Numbered from the stretch's first letter, positions 32,348 through 41,679 are shown. The stretch is 64,000 nucleotides of DNA from Mycolicibacterium cosmeticum (GCF_000613185.1 NZ_CCBB010000002.1:124001-188000); one strand, 5' to 3'. Made by a program: numbers and translations. The notes: generated by a model from the letters alone, not told the origin.

Positions 32348-34870
32348 ATGGTGCCGGCTTATTCGTTGAATCTCGACACGGTCGATCTCGGCGCGCAGGC
32401 GCTGGTCGGCGGTAAGGCCGCCCGGCTGGGCGAACTCGCGCGCAACGGGTTTGCGGTGCCACCCGGGTTCTGTGTGACGGTGCAGGCATTCGATCGGTTC
32501 GTCACCGCCGTCCCGTCGCACGCCGCCCTGCTGGAGCGGTTGTCCGGGCTGGACGCCGACGACCACGACGCCATCGGCGCGCTGAGCGCACAACTGCGTG
32601 CGACCCTCGAAAGCGCTGCGATGCCAGCCGATATCGAGGCGGCGATCCGCGGCGCCGTGACCCGGCTGGGTGCGGAACGGCCTTGCGCGGTGCGTTCGAG
32701 TGCGACGGCCGAAGACCTGGCCACCGCATCGTTCGCCGGGCAGCAGGACTCCTACCTCGACGTAGTCGGGCACCGGGAGATCGTCGATCACGTCAAGCGC
32801 TGCTGGGCCTCGCTGTTCACCGACCGCGCGATCGGCTACCGGCTGCGTAATCGGTTCGACCACAGAGATATCCGGATGGCGGTGCTGGTGCAGCTGATGG
32901 TGCCCGCACAGGCCGCCGGTGTGCTGTTCACGGCCGATCCGGTATCGGGTAATCGGCGGGTGGCCACGGTGGAGGCCGTGTCCGGCCTCGGCGACGCCCT
33001 GGTTTCCGGCCGGGCCGACGCCGATCTGTACCGGGTACGCGACGCGACGGTCGAGACCGCCACACTCGCGGCCGGGCGGCCGGTGCTCACCGATGCCGAC
33101 GTGCTCGGTCTGGTGCGGCTGGGCCGCCGCATCGAAGCGCACTTCGGCCATCCTCAGGACATCGAATGGTGCCTGCTCGACGGCGATTTCCACATCGTGC
33201 AGTCCCGGCCCATCACCACGCTGTTCCCCGTTCCCGAGGTCGACGACGAACGCACGCACGTCTTCGTCTCCGTGGGCCACCAGCAGATGATGACCGACGC
33301 GATGGCCCCGCTGGGCCTGTCCGTGTGGCAGTTGACCACCCGTCGGCCGATGGCCGAGGCCGGGGGCCGGCTCTTCGTCGACGTGACGGACGCGCTGCAG
33401 GTGCTTGGGAGCCGCGCTGCGCTGGTCGAGGGGTTCCTGCGATCGGACCCGCTGACCGGCGCTGCCCTGCAGAGCATCGCCGAACGCCTGGGCGTCGTCG
33501 GCGCGCAACCGGATCAGTCCGGTGCGCCGGGCGTGACCGAGCCGCCGACCGTCCCGGATCCGGCCACCGTCACCCGGCTGATCGAGCGGAGCCGGGCCGG
33601 CCTCGTGGCCCTCGAACGCGATATCGAACCGTTGTCGGGACCGGCACTCGTCGAGTTCATCATGGCGGATTTCGCCGAGCTGCAACGCATTCTGTTCACA
33701 CCGGAGAGCGCCCAGGTGATCATGGCCGGGATGGACGCCGCCCACTGGCTCAACGACCACCTGCGGGACTGGCTGGGCGAGACGAACCCCGCCGACATCC
33801 TCACCCAGTCGGTGCCGTACAACGTGACATCGGAGATGGGGCTCGCGCTGCTCGACGTCGCGGACGCGATGCGGCCCCACCCGGATGTGGTGGCCTTACT
33901 GGCCGGCTGGCGCGACACCGACGGCGACGTGCTGGCCGGACTCGGCGACGTGCCGGGCGGGCGGCAGGCCCGGCACGCCCTGCAGGACTTCCTGGGCAGG
34001 TACGGCATGCGGTGCACCGGCGAGATCGACATCACCAGGCCGCGGTGGAGTGAACAGCCGTCGGCCCTGGTGCCGACGGTCCTGGCCAATATCGCGAATT
34101 TCGCACCGGGCGAGGCGCAGCGGCGCCTGGAAACGGGCCGCCGCCAAGCCGAGGCGAAGAAACGCGAACTGCTCGCCCGGTTGCGGGCGCTGCCCGACGG
34201 TACCGCCAAGGCCGCCGAGACCGAATCGATGATCGACCGGCTGCGCGCCTTCACCGGCTACCGCGAATATCCCAAGTACGGCATGGTGTGCCGGTATTTC
34301 GTCTACAAGCGGGCCCTGCTGGGCGAGGCACAGCGCCTCGTGGGGGCCGGTGTCCTGCGTGCCCCCGACGACGCCTACTACCTCAGACTGCAGGAGTTGC
34401 ACGAGGTCTGCCGCACCCACCGGGTGGACGAGCGGCTCATCGAGGAACGCAAGGCGGCGTTGCGCAGCTATCAGCGGCTGCGGCCACCGCGGGTACTCAC
34501 CTCCGAAGGAGAAGTGGTGATCGGTGCCTACCAGCGGAGCGGCCTGCCGTCCGGTGCACTGCCGGGTCTTGCCGTGTCGGCCGGGACGGTGGAGGGACGC
34601 GCGCGCGTCGTGACGGACTTCGCCTCGGCCCGGCTGGCGGCCGGTGACATCTTGGTCACCGCATACACCGATCCCAGCTGGACGCCGCTGTTCGTCGGGA
34701 TCGGCGGACTGGTGACCGAGGTGGGCGGGCTGATGACCCACGGCGCGGTGATCGCCAGGGAATACGGGCTACCCGCCGTCGTCGGCGTCGAGGGCGCCAC
34801 GACGCGGATCCGGGACGGACAACGGATCCGGGTGGCCGGCACCGAGGGTTACGTCGAGGTGCTGGCCTGA
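32348..34870 (+). CDS. rph: Rifamycin phosphotransferase-like enzyme (Rph; PEP-synthase fold)
   Basis: An 840-residue protein in three parts. An N-terminal ATP-grasp domain (ALVGGKAARLGELARNG; CAVRSSATAEDLATASFAGQQDS; VLFTADPVSGNR; DIEWCLLDGDFHIVQSRPITTL) covers about residues 1-310. A central helical domain (VGHQQMMTDAMAPLGLS, MAGMDAAHWLNDHL, YGMRCTGEIDITRPRW, YREYPKYGM) lies where Rph binds the drug. The C-terminal swivelling domain has phosphorylated His798 in GGLMTHGAVIAREYGLPAVVG. Length, order and central motifs match rifampin phosphotransferase, which uses ATP to phosphorylate rifamycins and releases AMP and phosphate. They do not match PEP synthase, whose C-terminal PEP-binding barrel is absent. 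Activity is inferred. ATG 32348 or the adjacent GTG can serve as start; GGGGGA precedes both. Confidence 0.87.
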   Translation: MVPAYSLNLDTVDLGAQALVGGKAARLGELARNGFAVPPGFCVTVQAFDRFVTAVPSHAALLERLSGLDADDHDAIGALSAQLRATLESAAMPADIEAAIRGAVTRLGAERPCAVRSSATAEDLATASFAGQQDSYLDVVGHREIVDHVKRCWASLFTDRAIGYRLRNRFDHRDIRMAVLVQLMVPAQAAGVLFTADPVSGNRRVATVEAVSGLGDALVSGRADADLYRVRDATVETATLAAGRPVLTDADVLGLVRLGRRIEAHFGHPQDIEWCLLDGDFHIVQSRPITTLFPVPEVDDERTHVFVSVGHQQMMTDAMAPLGLSVWQLTTRRPMAEAGGRLFVDVTDALQVLGSRAALVEGFLRSDPLTGAALQSIAERLGVVGAQPDQSGAPGVTEPPTVPDPATVTRLIERSRAGLVALERDIEPLSGPALVEFIMADFAELQRILFTPESAQVIMAGMDAAHWLNDHLRDWLGETNPADILTQSVPYNVTSEMGLALLDVADAMRPHPDVVALLAGWRDTDGDVLAGLGDVPGGRQARHALQDFLGRYGMRCTGEIDITRPRWSEQPSALVPTVLANIANFAPGEAQRRLETGRRQAEAKKRELLARLRALPDGTAKAAETESMIDRLRAFTGYREYPKYGMVCRYFVYKRALLGEAQRLVGAGVLRAPDDAYYLRLQELHEVCRTHRVDERLIEERKAALRSYQRLRPPRVLTSEGEVVIGAYQRSGLPSGALPGLAVSAGTVEGRARVVTDFASARLAAGDILVTAYTDPSWTPLFVGIGGLVTEVGGLMTHGAVIAREYGLPAVVGVEGATTRIRDGQRIRVAGTEGYVEVLA

Positions 34871-34880
34871 CCGATCGCCG

Positions 34881-36167
34881 CTAGCGTCCCGGCGGCGCCA
34901 GCCGGTACACCGCGTCGGCGTAGTCGTCGGTGACATACACCGCACCGTCGGGTCCCACGACCGCCGAAACCGGTCGGCCCCAGCGGGTTCCGTCGGCGGA
35001 CTGGAAACCGCCGACCAGGGTCTGCGCGGTGCCCAGCGTGCCGGACCGCCATGGCAGAAACGCCACCTCCGGGGCGCGCGGCGGCCGGCGGTTCCACGAT
35101 CCGTGCACGCCGAGCAAGGCCCCGGTGGTGTAGGGGGCGGGCAGCGCGCCGTCGGTGAAACTCATGCCCAGCGGCGCGGCATGCGCACCGATGGTCTGCT
35201 CGACGGGCGGCAGCGCCGCGCAGTCCAGCGCACCGCCGTCCGCGTTGGTCTGGACATCGCGGACGAACGGGGCGTCGGCCGGTCCGCCGACCGGATGGCA
35301 GTACGGCCAGCCAAGTTCGCGGCCGGGAGTGAGCCGGGCGATGGCCTCCGGCGGGTTCTCCGCGACGTACTCCGCGTCGACCTGCCCGGTGGCCGGGTCG
35401 GCGATGTTGTCCCGGTTGTTCACCGCCGTCCAGATCGACCCGTCGGGCGCGGTCGCCAGGCCGGTGCCGTTGCGGACCCCGGTGGCGTACACCGTGGCCG
35501 GACCACCACTGGGCGGCACCCGCATGATGGTGGCCCGCGGCGGGCTGGCCGTCCGGTCGTGGGCTGAGATGTTGCCGGTCGATCCGATCGAGAAGTACAC
35601 GGCCCCATCGGGTCCCACGGTGACGCTCTTGAGGGCGTGCGAGTAGGCGCCGCGTAGATCGGGGCTGCGGGCGTCGGGCAGGCCGGTGGCGACCGGGCGT
35701 GGGTTGGTCGCGGCGCCGTCCCGGTAGTCGTAGGCGGTGACCTGGTTGCTCTCGGCGACCAGCAGGGTGGAACCGGTGAAGGCCAGGCCGTGCGGTTGGG
35801 TGAGCCCCTCCAGCAGTGGCGTGCCGGCGCCGCCGGCCACCGTGACGATCTGGCCGGTGCTGGGCAGCGACACCAGCAGCCGCCCGTCCGGTGCCCAGGC
35901 GGCCAGCCGGGCCTTGGGCACCCTGGCCCATACCGACATCGTCCATCCCGGCGGCACGAGTGCCTGCCGGGCGGTGTCGAAGGGCCGCTGGTCCAGGCCG
36001 GCGGGGACGGTGACGGTGACGGGTACCAGGCCGGCCGGCGCGGCGGCGGGGGCGGCCGGGCTTGGCACCGGTGCACCGCCACCGGACCGGACCTCGCCGC
36101 AGCCGGTCAGCAGCCCCGCTACCGCGAGGCTGCACAACAGCTTCCGGCTATGCCGCCAACCCGGCAT
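34881..36167 (-). CDS. Lipoprotein with sugar/sorbosone dehydrogenase-like beta-propeller
   Basis: A 428-residue lipoprotein. The signal is KLLCSLAVAGLLTGC with lipobox LTGC. The body shows propeller repeats of the PQQ-type glucose/sorbosone dehydrogenase family (QPHGLAFTGSTLLVAESN, VGPDGAVYFSIGSTGNIS, GVRNGTGLATAPDGSIWTA, ELGWPYCHPVGG, VVGPDGAVYVTDDYADAVYRLAPPG). It may oxidise a sugar or merely bind one at the membrane face; cofactor residues cannot be confirmed. The ATG lies 20 bp inside the pirin gene, so the pair is probably an operon. A start at 36212 would destroy the signal peptide. Confidence 0.8.
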   Translation of the reverse strand: MPGWRHSRKLLCSLAVAGLLTGCGEVRSGGGAPVPSPAAPAAAPAGLVPVTVTVPAGLDQRPFDTARQALVPPGWTMSVWARVPKARLAAWAPDGRLLVSLPSTGQIVTVAGGAGTPLLEGLTQPHGLAFTGSTLLVAESNQVTAYDYRDGAATNPRPVATGLPDARSPDLRGAYSHALKSVTVGPDGAVYFSIGSTGNISAHDRTASPPRATIMRVPPSGGPATVYATGVRNGTGLATAPDGSIWTAVNNRDNIADPATGQVDAEYVAENPPEAIARLTPGRELGWPYCHPVGGPADAPFVRDVQTNADGGALDCAALPPVEQTIGAHAAPLGMSFTDGALPAPYTTGALLGVHGSWNRRPPRAPEVAFLPWRSGTLGTAQTLVGGFQSADGTRWGRPVSAVVGPDGAVYVTDDYADAVYRLAPPGR

Positions 36168-36909
36168 GCATCTCCCAGACCAGGATTTCGGAGGCGGTGG
36201 TGGCGGTGACACGCTGCCCGCCGGTGGCCGTCAGCCTGGCGGCGTCGCCCTCCTGCAGGCCGCCCGCACCTTCCAGGACCACCTCGCCCCGCGGCACGAA
36301 CAGGTGCAGGTACTGCGCCTCGGGCAGCTGCACCGAATCACCGGGTTGCAGCCGGGCCCCGTGCAGGGCGGCGAACCGGTTGGCGATGCTGATGGCGGTG
36401 TTGTTGCGGTGCTCGGGCATCCCGGAGGCGATGGTCACCAGTCCGCCGCTCAGCAGTTCGTCGTCGATTTCCAGCTGCTGGTAGCCGGGGGTGATGCCGG
36501 CCTGGTCGGGCAGCACCCACATCTGTACGAAATGCACCGGCTCCGAATGGGTCTCGCCGCCGGTCAGGTTCCAGGAGTCGTTCTTCTCCGAGTGCAGGAT
36601 GCCGCGCCCGGCCGACATGCGCTGAGCCAGGCCGGGATAGATGACGCCGGAGTGGCCGGTGGAATCCTGGTGCACCAGCGACCCGCGCAGCACCCAGGTG
36701 ACGATTTCCATGTCCCGGTGCGGGTGGGTATCAAATCCAGCACCCGGCGCGACCCGGTCGTCGTTGTTGACCAGCAGCAGACCGTGATGCGTGTTGGCGG
36801 GGTCGTAGTGGTCGCTGAACGAGAACGAGTGCTTGGAGTCCAGCCACGAGATCTTGGTGGCCGCCCGGTCACCGGCGCGGCGGATGTCGATGGTTGCGGT
36901 GCTGCTCAT
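36148..36909 (-). CDS. Pirin-family cupin protein
   Basis: A 253-residue bicupin. The pirin metal site is visible in FDTHPHRDMEIVTWVLRGSLVHQDS and in the SAGRGILHSEKN motif, with GLLLVNNDDRVAPG before it. Pirins bind iron or other metals; some are quercetinases and others act as redox-dependent regulators. It is the Rv0181c equivalent by position before sigG. The ATG at 36909 has AAGGAG with 5 nt spacing. It is divergent from a MarR gene. Confidence 0.87.
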   Translation of the reverse strand: MSSTATIDIRRAGDRAATKISWLDSKHSFSFSDHYDPANTHHGLLLVNNDDRVAPGAGFDTHPHRDMEIVTWVLRGSLVHQDSTGHSGVIYPGLAQRMSAGRGILHSEKNDSWNLTGGETHSEPVHFVQMWVLPDQAGITPGYQQLEIDDELLSGGLVTIASGMPEHRNNTAISIANRFAALHGARLQPGDSVQLPEAQYLHLFVPRGEVVLEGAGGLQEGDAARLTATGGQRVTATTASEILVWEMHAGLAA

Positions 36910-36951
36910 GGTTCTCCTTGCGATTCGATGCCAGCCTAGGTGCCGGTACTG

Positions 36952-36976
36952 GACACCACAACATAGATGATGTGTC
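36952..36976. promoter_or_regulatory. Inverted repeat GACAC...GTGTC, candidate MarR operator
   Basis: GACAC at 36952-36956 and GTGTC at 36972-36976 form the ends of an imperfect 25-bp inverted repeat directly upstream of the MarR ATG and between it and pirin. MarR proteins commonly bind such sites between themselves and a divergent target. The link is positional inference. Confidence 0.4.
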
Positions 36977-37438
36977 ATGTATTCCGTGTGGCTGAACGAC
37001 GACCAGCAGCGCATCTGGCGCGACTACCTGACCATGACCTCCCGGCTGCAGGCCGCGATGAACCGGCAGCTGCAGGCCGACTGCGGGCTGTCGCTGGCCG
37101 ACTACGAGGTACTGGTCGCGCTGGAGGAACGCCCGGGCTGCCGGATGAACGAGCTCGGTGAGCGGCTCGGCTGGGAGCAGAGTCGGGTGTCGCATCAGCT
37201 GCGCCGGATGACCGACCGGGCCCTGGTGGCCCGGCACGGGGCCGAGGGTGACCGCCGTGGGGTGACGGTGGAGATCACCGCCACCGGCCGCCAGGCCCTG
37301 GCCGCCGCGGCGCCCGGACACGTCGCCCTGGTACGCGAGGTGCTGTTCGACGGGATGAGCGCGGGGCAGACCGCGGCGGTCGGGCGCTGGCTGGCCCGCG
37401 CACTGGACCGTCTCGATGGGGCAGATGGGGCAGACTGA
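36977..37438 (+). CDS. MarR-family transcriptional regulator
   Basis: A 153-residue winged-helix regulator with an N-terminal dimerisation helix, then CRMNELGERLGWEQSRVSHQLRRMTDRALVARHGAEGDRRGVTVEITATGR, the MarR recognition helix and wing with the DRR motif. It probably controls its own promoter and the divergent pirin-lipoprotein pair. It overlaps the next gene by about 23 bp if the ATG start of that gene is used. Confidence 0.87.
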   Translation: MYSVWLNDDQQRIWRDYLTMTSRLQAAMNRQLQADCGLSLADYEVLVALEERPGCRMNELGERLGWEQSRVSHQLRRMTDRALVARHGAEGDRRGVTVEITATGRQALAAAAPGHVALVREVLFDGMSAGQTAAVGRWLARALDRLDGADGAD

Positions 37439-38057
37439 GCCGGTGGCAGCCGTGCACGCCCTGGCCCGGGCCGAACGCGAGGCCTTCGCCGACCTGCTGG
37501 ACGGCCTGACCGCCGAGCAGTGGGATGCCGCCAGCCTCTGTGCCGGGTGGACCGTGCGCGATGTCGTGGTACACACCATTGCCTACCTGGACCAGAGTCG
37601 GATGGCATTGGCCCGCAGCATGTTTGCCACACGGTGGAACGTCGATCGGCTGAACGCCGACGCCCTGGCCGAGCACCGCCTGCTGTCGCCGGCCCGGCTC
37701 GCCGAACTGATGCGCCAGGACGCCCGGCCGGCGGGCGCCGGCGCGCTGTACGGCGGCCGGGTGGCGCTGATCGAATGCCTGATCCATCAACAGGACATCC
37801 GCAGGCCACTGCGGCTGCCCCGGGTGGTCGATCCCGCTGCGCTGTACGCCGCGCTCCGCTACGCCAGGGCGAGCCCGGTGATCGGCGCGGCCCGGCGCAC
37901 CCGCGGGCTGCGGCTGGAGGCCACCGATCTGGACTGGGCCGCCGGGCGCGGGCCGCAGGTGCGGGGCGCCGCCGAGGCGCTGCTGCTGGCGATGACCGGC
38001 CGGGCCGCGCACGTGCGCGCCGAGCTGTCCGGTGCCGGGGTGGAATTGCTGCGCTGA
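37416..38057 (+). CDS. Maleylpyruvate isomerase-fold (DinB/MDMPI) protein
   Basis: A 213-residue protein with the MDMPI N-terminal helical-bundle pattern (ALARAEREAFADLLDGLTAEQWDAASLCAGWTVRDVVVHTIAYLD) and a conserved helix with histidine (LIECLIHQQDIRRPL). Mycobacteria carry many such proteins, some using mycothiol as cofactor; this one's substrate is unknown. A GTG at 37443 would remove nine odd residues (MGQMGQTEP) and is an equally good start. Confidence 0.75.
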   Translation: MGQMGQTEPVAAVHALARAEREAFADLLDGLTAEQWDAASLCAGWTVRDVVVHTIAYLDQSRMALARSMFATRWNVDRLNADALAEHRLLSPARLAELMRQDARPAGAGALYGGRVALIECLIHQQDIRRPLRLPRVVDPAALYAALRYARASPVIGAARRTRGLRLEATDLDWAAGRGPQVRGAAEALLLAMTGRAAHVRAELSGAGVELLR

Positions 38058-38063
38058 GCGGAG

Positions 38064-39602
38064 TCAGGCCAGCTTCAGCTCGGCGAGCCGTTGGCGCAGG
38101 GTGCGCACGTGCTCGGTCACCACGTCGCGGGTGCCCGCCCCGCCGGCCAGCAGCGCCTCGATCAGCTGGTCGTCGTCGCGACTGCCGTCGAGCAGTGGCA
38201 GCAGCTGCCGATCCAGCGGCTCCAGCGGCACCGTTTCGTGCCAGCGGTTGAAGGTGGCCGCGTCGCCGGTATTGCTGGTCAATTCCGCTGCGCGCCTGGC
38301 GCATTCGGCGATACGCGGCATGGCGCCCAGCGGGTCGGGGCGCACCGGGTCCAGCCGGTAATGGGCTTGGCCCTGCATCACCAGCACACTGGTCAGATCG
38401 TCGAGGTGGGCGGCCAGGTCCGGACTCGGCTGCGTTCCCGCGTCGAGCAGCCGCTCGTGGGTGGCGGCCACCAGTTCATCGTGCGACACCGTCCACGGCC
38501 AGCGCGTGCCGAGCACCTCCAGCGCCGCTTTGATCGCCGGTGCGTTGGTGAACAGCGTGGCCCCGTCGGCCTGCCGGAACTCCTGGCGGGAATCATCCAG
38601 CCGCACCGGTCCGTCGATCGGTGGCACCAGCGCCGCCAGGTGCAACCGGCGCAACCGGTCGGCCGTCGGGTTGTAGTCGATCTGCTGTGCCCGTTCGGCG
38701 GGCACGAACAGGGACTGCCGGAAGGTGCGGTTGGTGACGAAGTCCAGGTATTGCTCCACCAGCACCTGAGCGGTGACGCCATTGGCGGCCAGATATTCGG
38801 CGACCTTCGGGCCGTGGTTGGCCGGGATCATCACCTCCGGGCGCGCCTCGCCCAGATAGGCCAGCCCGTGCGCGTTCGCCCTGGCGAGTACCTCGTAGAA
38901 GTAGCGCGGCGTGTTGAACGCCTCGAGCTCGTCGTGCAGCAGATACGAGTCGCCGAAACCCTCGTCGGCCGCCCGCCACTCGGCCAGGATGGCCGCCAGC
39001 ACACCCTCAGCCGGGGCCACCTCCGCCAGGAAGTCGGCCATGCCACGGGCCTGGCGCACCTTGTCCTCCGGGGCCTGGCTGGCGCCGGCGGCCAGCAGCA
39101 TGGCGTCGCGCACGACCTCCTTGGTCTTCCAGCCCGGGTACACGTTGTAGCTCAGGTAGGCGACGCCGTCGGCGGTCAGGCCGGTGCGGACCGCGGCCAG
39201 CAGCGCTTCGGCGACCTCGTCGGGCACCCAGCTGTACACGCCGTGGGCGACGATGTAGTCGAACCTGCCCAGCGCGGCCAGGTCCATCCGGGCGATGTCG
39301 CCGGCGATCAACCGCAGGTTCTCGATGCCCAGCGCCTGCAGCCGGGCGCGTCCGGCCTCGATCTGGACCTCGGAGAGGTCGATGCCCACCACCTCGGCGT
39401 CCGGATGGGTTGCGGCGAACGGCACGATGTTGCCGCCGGCGGCGCACCCGATCTCGAGCACCCGCGCGGTCGCGACGGCCGGCGGCTGCAGCCCGAACAG
39501 ATGCGCCACCGCGGCCAGCGTGCCCGGCGCGGATTGCGGGAACGAATTCGAGACGTACGGGGTCTCGTCGTAGTCGGAACGAAGCATGTCGATGGCGGTC
39601 AA
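38064..39602 (-). CDS. SAM-dependent methyltransferase with regulatory domain
   Basis: About 512 residues. The N-terminal class I methyltransferase has VLEIGCAAGGNIVPFA (motif I) and EVVGIDLSEVQIE, followed by FDYIVAHGVYSWVPDEV. The middle part (FYEVLARANAHGLAYLGEA.. and FRQSLFV) is the methyltransferase regulatory domain seen in a widespread bacterial family, and a helical C-terminus ends in LAELKLA. The substrate is unknown. A TTG at 39602 lies 8 nt after AGGAG; a GTG 6 nt further upstream is also possible. The frame is open far upstream, but that stretch belongs to the divergent SDR gene. Confidence 0.82.
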   Translation of the reverse strand: MTAIDMLRSDYDETPYVSNSFPQSAPGTLAAVAHLFGLQPPAVATARVLEIGCAAGGNIVPFAATHPDAEVVGIDLSEVQIEAGRARLQALGIENLRLIAGDIARMDLAALGRFDYIVAHGVYSWVPDEVAEALLAAVRTGLTADGVAYLSYNVYPGWKTKEVVRDAMLLAAGASQAPEDKVRQARGMADFLAEVAPAEGVLAAILAEWRAADEGFGDSYLLHDELEAFNTPRYFYEVLARANAHGLAYLGEARPEVMIPANHGPKVAEYLAANGVTAQVLVEQYLDFVTNRTFRQSLFVPAERAQQIDYNPTADRLRRLHLAALVPPIDGPVRLDDSRQEFRQADGATLFTNAPAIKAALEVLGTRWPWTVSHDELVAATHERLLDAGTQPSPDLAAHLDDLTSVLVMQGQAHYRLDPVRPDPLGAMPRIAECARRAAELTSNTGDAATFNRWHETVPLEPLDRQLLPLLDGSRDDDQLIEALLAGGAGTRDVVTEHVRTLRQRLAELKLA

Positions 39603-39701
39603 TGCCACAACTCCTGTCTGTGCCCACGCAAAACTGCGCGGCACGGTACGCGGTGCAGGTGAACTCTCCGTGCCGCGCCCGACCCACCGGTGGATAGGCC
39701 T

Positions 39702-39707
39702 TAGTCT
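39702..39707 (+). promoter_or_regulatory. -10 hexamer TAGTCT of a probable leaderless promoter
   Basis: TAGTCT ends exactly 6 nt before the GTG of the SDR gene. No ribosome binding site is present. Confidence 0.6.
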
Positions 39708-39713
39708 GTCGTC

Positions 39714-40490
39714 GTGGATATCAATGGAGCTAGTGCAATCGTCACCGGTGGCGCGTCGGGTATCGGCGCGGCCAGCGCACGCCAGCTGGCGGCCAAGGGC
39801 GCCAGGGTTGTCGTCGCGGACCTGAACGCCGAAAAAGGGCAGGAACTCGCGCACGAGATCGGCGGCGTCTTCGTCACCGTCGACGTCACCAACACCGACC
39901 AGATCATCGACGCCGTGAACACCGCCGTCGACCTCGGCCCGCTGCGCGCCCTGGTGAACTCCGCGGGCATCGGCTGGGCCCAGCGCACCATCGGCAAGGA
40001 CGGGCAGTTCGAGTCGGCGCACAACCTGGACGTCTACAAGAAGGTGCTGGCGATCAACCTGGTCGGCACCTTCGACTGCATCCGGCTGGCCGCCACCGCG
40101 ATGAGCCGCAACGAGCCCACCGACACCGGCGAGCGCGGCGCAATCGTCAACCTGACCAGCGTCGCGGCGTTCGACGGCCAGATCGGCCAGGCCGCCTACA
40201 GCTCGTCCAAGGGCGGGGTCGTGGGCCTGACCCTGCCGGTCGCCCGCGACCTGGCCGCCGTGGGCATCCGGGTGAACACCGTGGCGCCCGGCCTGATCGA
40301 CACCCCCATCTACGGCGAGGGCGAGGCGTCCGAAGCCTTCAAGGCCAAGCTCGGTGAGTCGGTGCTGTTCCCGCACCGCCTCGGCAAGCCCGAGGAGCTG
40401 GCCTCGATGGTCATCGAGCTGATCACCAACTCCTACATGAACGCCGAGGTCGTCCGCGTCGACGGCGGCATCCGGATGCCACCCAAGTAA
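39714..40490 (+). CDS. Short-chain dehydrogenase, 3-hydroxyacyl-CoA dehydrogenase type 2-like
   Basis: A 258-residue SDR: cofactor motif [19 protein letters not shown], catalytic Ser in NLTSVAAF and Tyr/Lys in AAYSSSKGG, then [12 protein letters not shown]. The overall pattern is close to the HSD17B10/Rv1144 group, which oxidises 3-hydroxyacyl-CoA or 3-hydroxysteroids with NAD. It is followed by a strong terminator and a convergent alcohol dehydrogenase with a cholesterol-regulon-type operator, so a role in lipid or steroid catabolism is plausible but inferred. Confidence 0.88.
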   Translation: MDINGASAIVTGGASGIGAASARQLAAKGARVVVADLNAEKGQELAHEIGGVFVTVDVTNTDQIIDAVNTAVDLGPLRALVNSAGIGWAQRTIGKDGQFESAHNLDVYKKVLAINLVGTFDCIRLAATAMSRNEPTDTGERGAIVNLTSVAAFDGQIGQAAYSSSKGGVVGLTLPVARDLAAVGIRVNTVAPGLIDTPIYGEGEASEAFKAKLGESVLFPHRLGKPEELASMVIELITNSYMNAEVVRVDGGIRMPPK

Positions 40491-40503
40491 CCCGGTTCAC
40501 GCG

Positions 40504-40531
40504 AAGGGCCCCGCGCCAGCGGGGCCCTTTT
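40504..40531. terminator. Strong bidirectional intrinsic terminator
   Basis: An 11-bp perfect stem (AAGGGCCCCGC / GCGGGGCCCTT) with a GCCA loop, flanked by A and T runs. It lies between the convergent SDR and alcohol dehydrogenase genes and can serve both. Confidence 0.88.
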
Positions 40532-40542
40532 GCGTGTCTAGC

Positions 40543-41667
40543 TTACCAGTCCGACTCGTCGAAGCGGATCACACCTCGAATGTTGTTGCCGTCCAGCATG
40601 TCCTGGTAGCCGGAGTTGATGTCCTCGAGCTTGTAGGTCCGGGTGATCATGTCGTCGATGTTGAGCAGGCCGGACTTGTACAGCGCCACCAGCCGCGGGG
40701 TTTCGACGTGGCTACTGCCGCCGCCGAAGATGTTGCCCTTCAACGTCTTCTGCAACATGGTGAACAGGAACAGGTTCAGCTTCACGTCGGCGTCGAGCAT
40801 CGAGCCCATGCCCGTCACCACGCAGGTGCCGGTCTTGGCCGTCAGGATCATCGCCTCTTCGATGTACTCACCCTTCATCTCGCCGACGGCGATGATCACC
40901 TTGTCGGCCATCAGGCCGTAGGTGGTGTCGATGACGGGCGCGATGGCCTCGGCCATCGACGGGTAGACGTGGGTGGCGCCGAACTTGATGGCCTGTTCGC
41001 GCTTCCATTCGTTCGGGTCGATGGCGATGACATGCTTGGCGCCCGAGATCACCGCGCCCTGCAGGGCGCTCATCCCGATACCGCCCACGCCGACGATGAT
41101 GACGGTCTCGCCCGGCTTGACCTCGGCGACATTGGTGGCCGAACCGAACCCGGTGGGCACGGCGCAGCCCATGATGGCCGCGGTCTCGAACGGGATGTCC
41201 TTGTCGATCTTGACGACCGAATCCTTGTGCACCGTCATATAGGGCGCGAAGGTGCCCAGCAGGTTCATCGGCGACACCTCGCGGGATCCCGCGTGGATGC
41301 GGTTGGTGCCGTCGGCGATGGCCTTCCCGCCGAGCAGCACGGCCCCGCGGTCGCACAGCGAGCGGAAGCCCTTCAGGCACGGAGGACACTGCCCGCACGC
41401 GGGGATGAACGCGAGGATGACGTGGTCGCCCTCCTCGATGCCCGTGACGTTCTTGCCCACCTTGGTGACCACGCCCGCGCCCTCGTGGCCGCCCAGGGCG
41501 GGCAGGCCGATCGGGGTGGCCCCGGTGGTGATGTGGTAGTCGGAATGGCACATGCCCGCGGCATGCATGCGGATCTGGACCTCGTCGGCGACGGGGTCGC
41601 CGAGCTCGATCTCATCGACTTTGAACGGCGAATTGAGTTCCCACAGCAGGGCGCCCTTGGTCTTCAT
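40543..41667 (-). CDS. Zinc alcohol dehydrogenase, NDMA-dependent type (AdhB-like)
   Basis: A 374-residue medium-chain dehydrogenase. Catalytic zinc ligands Cys40 (GMCHSDYH) and His61/Glu62 (GGHEGAGVVTKVG), structural zinc cluster CGQCPPCLKGFRSLC, nucleotide motif VGVGGIGMSA. Size and sequence style match the actinobacterial nicotinoprotein/NDMA-dependent alcohol dehydrogenases (Rv0761c-like), in which NAD(H) stays bound. The start is directly downstream of a KstR-type operator and a TATGAT -10 element. That suggests induction during sterol catabolism. Confidence 0.87.
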   Translation of the reverse strand: MKTKGALLWELNSPFKVDEIELGDPVADEVQIRMHAAGMCHSDYHITTGATPIGLPALGGHEGAGVVTKVGKNVTGIEEGDHVILAFIPACGQCPPCLKGFRSLCDRGAVLLGGKAIADGTNRIHAGSREVSPMNLLGTFAPYMTVHKDSVVKIDKDIPFETAAIMGCAVPTGFGSATNVAEVKPGETVIIVGVGGIGMSALQGAVISGAKHVIAIDPNEWKREQAIKFGATHVYPSMAEAIAPVIDTTYGLMADKVIIAVGEMKGEYIEEAMILTAKTGTCVVTGMGSMLDADVKLNLFLFTMLQKTLKGNIFGGGSSHVETPRLVALYKSGLLNIDDMITRTYKLEDINSGYQDMLDGNNIRGVIRFDESDW

Positions 41668-41679
41668 GGCTTGCGATCA

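Noticed and set aside
32348..34870. Classical phosphoenolpyruvate synthase
   Set aside because: The His domain is at the C-terminus and no PEP-binding TIM barrel follows it, so the domain order fits rifamycin phosphotransferase instead.
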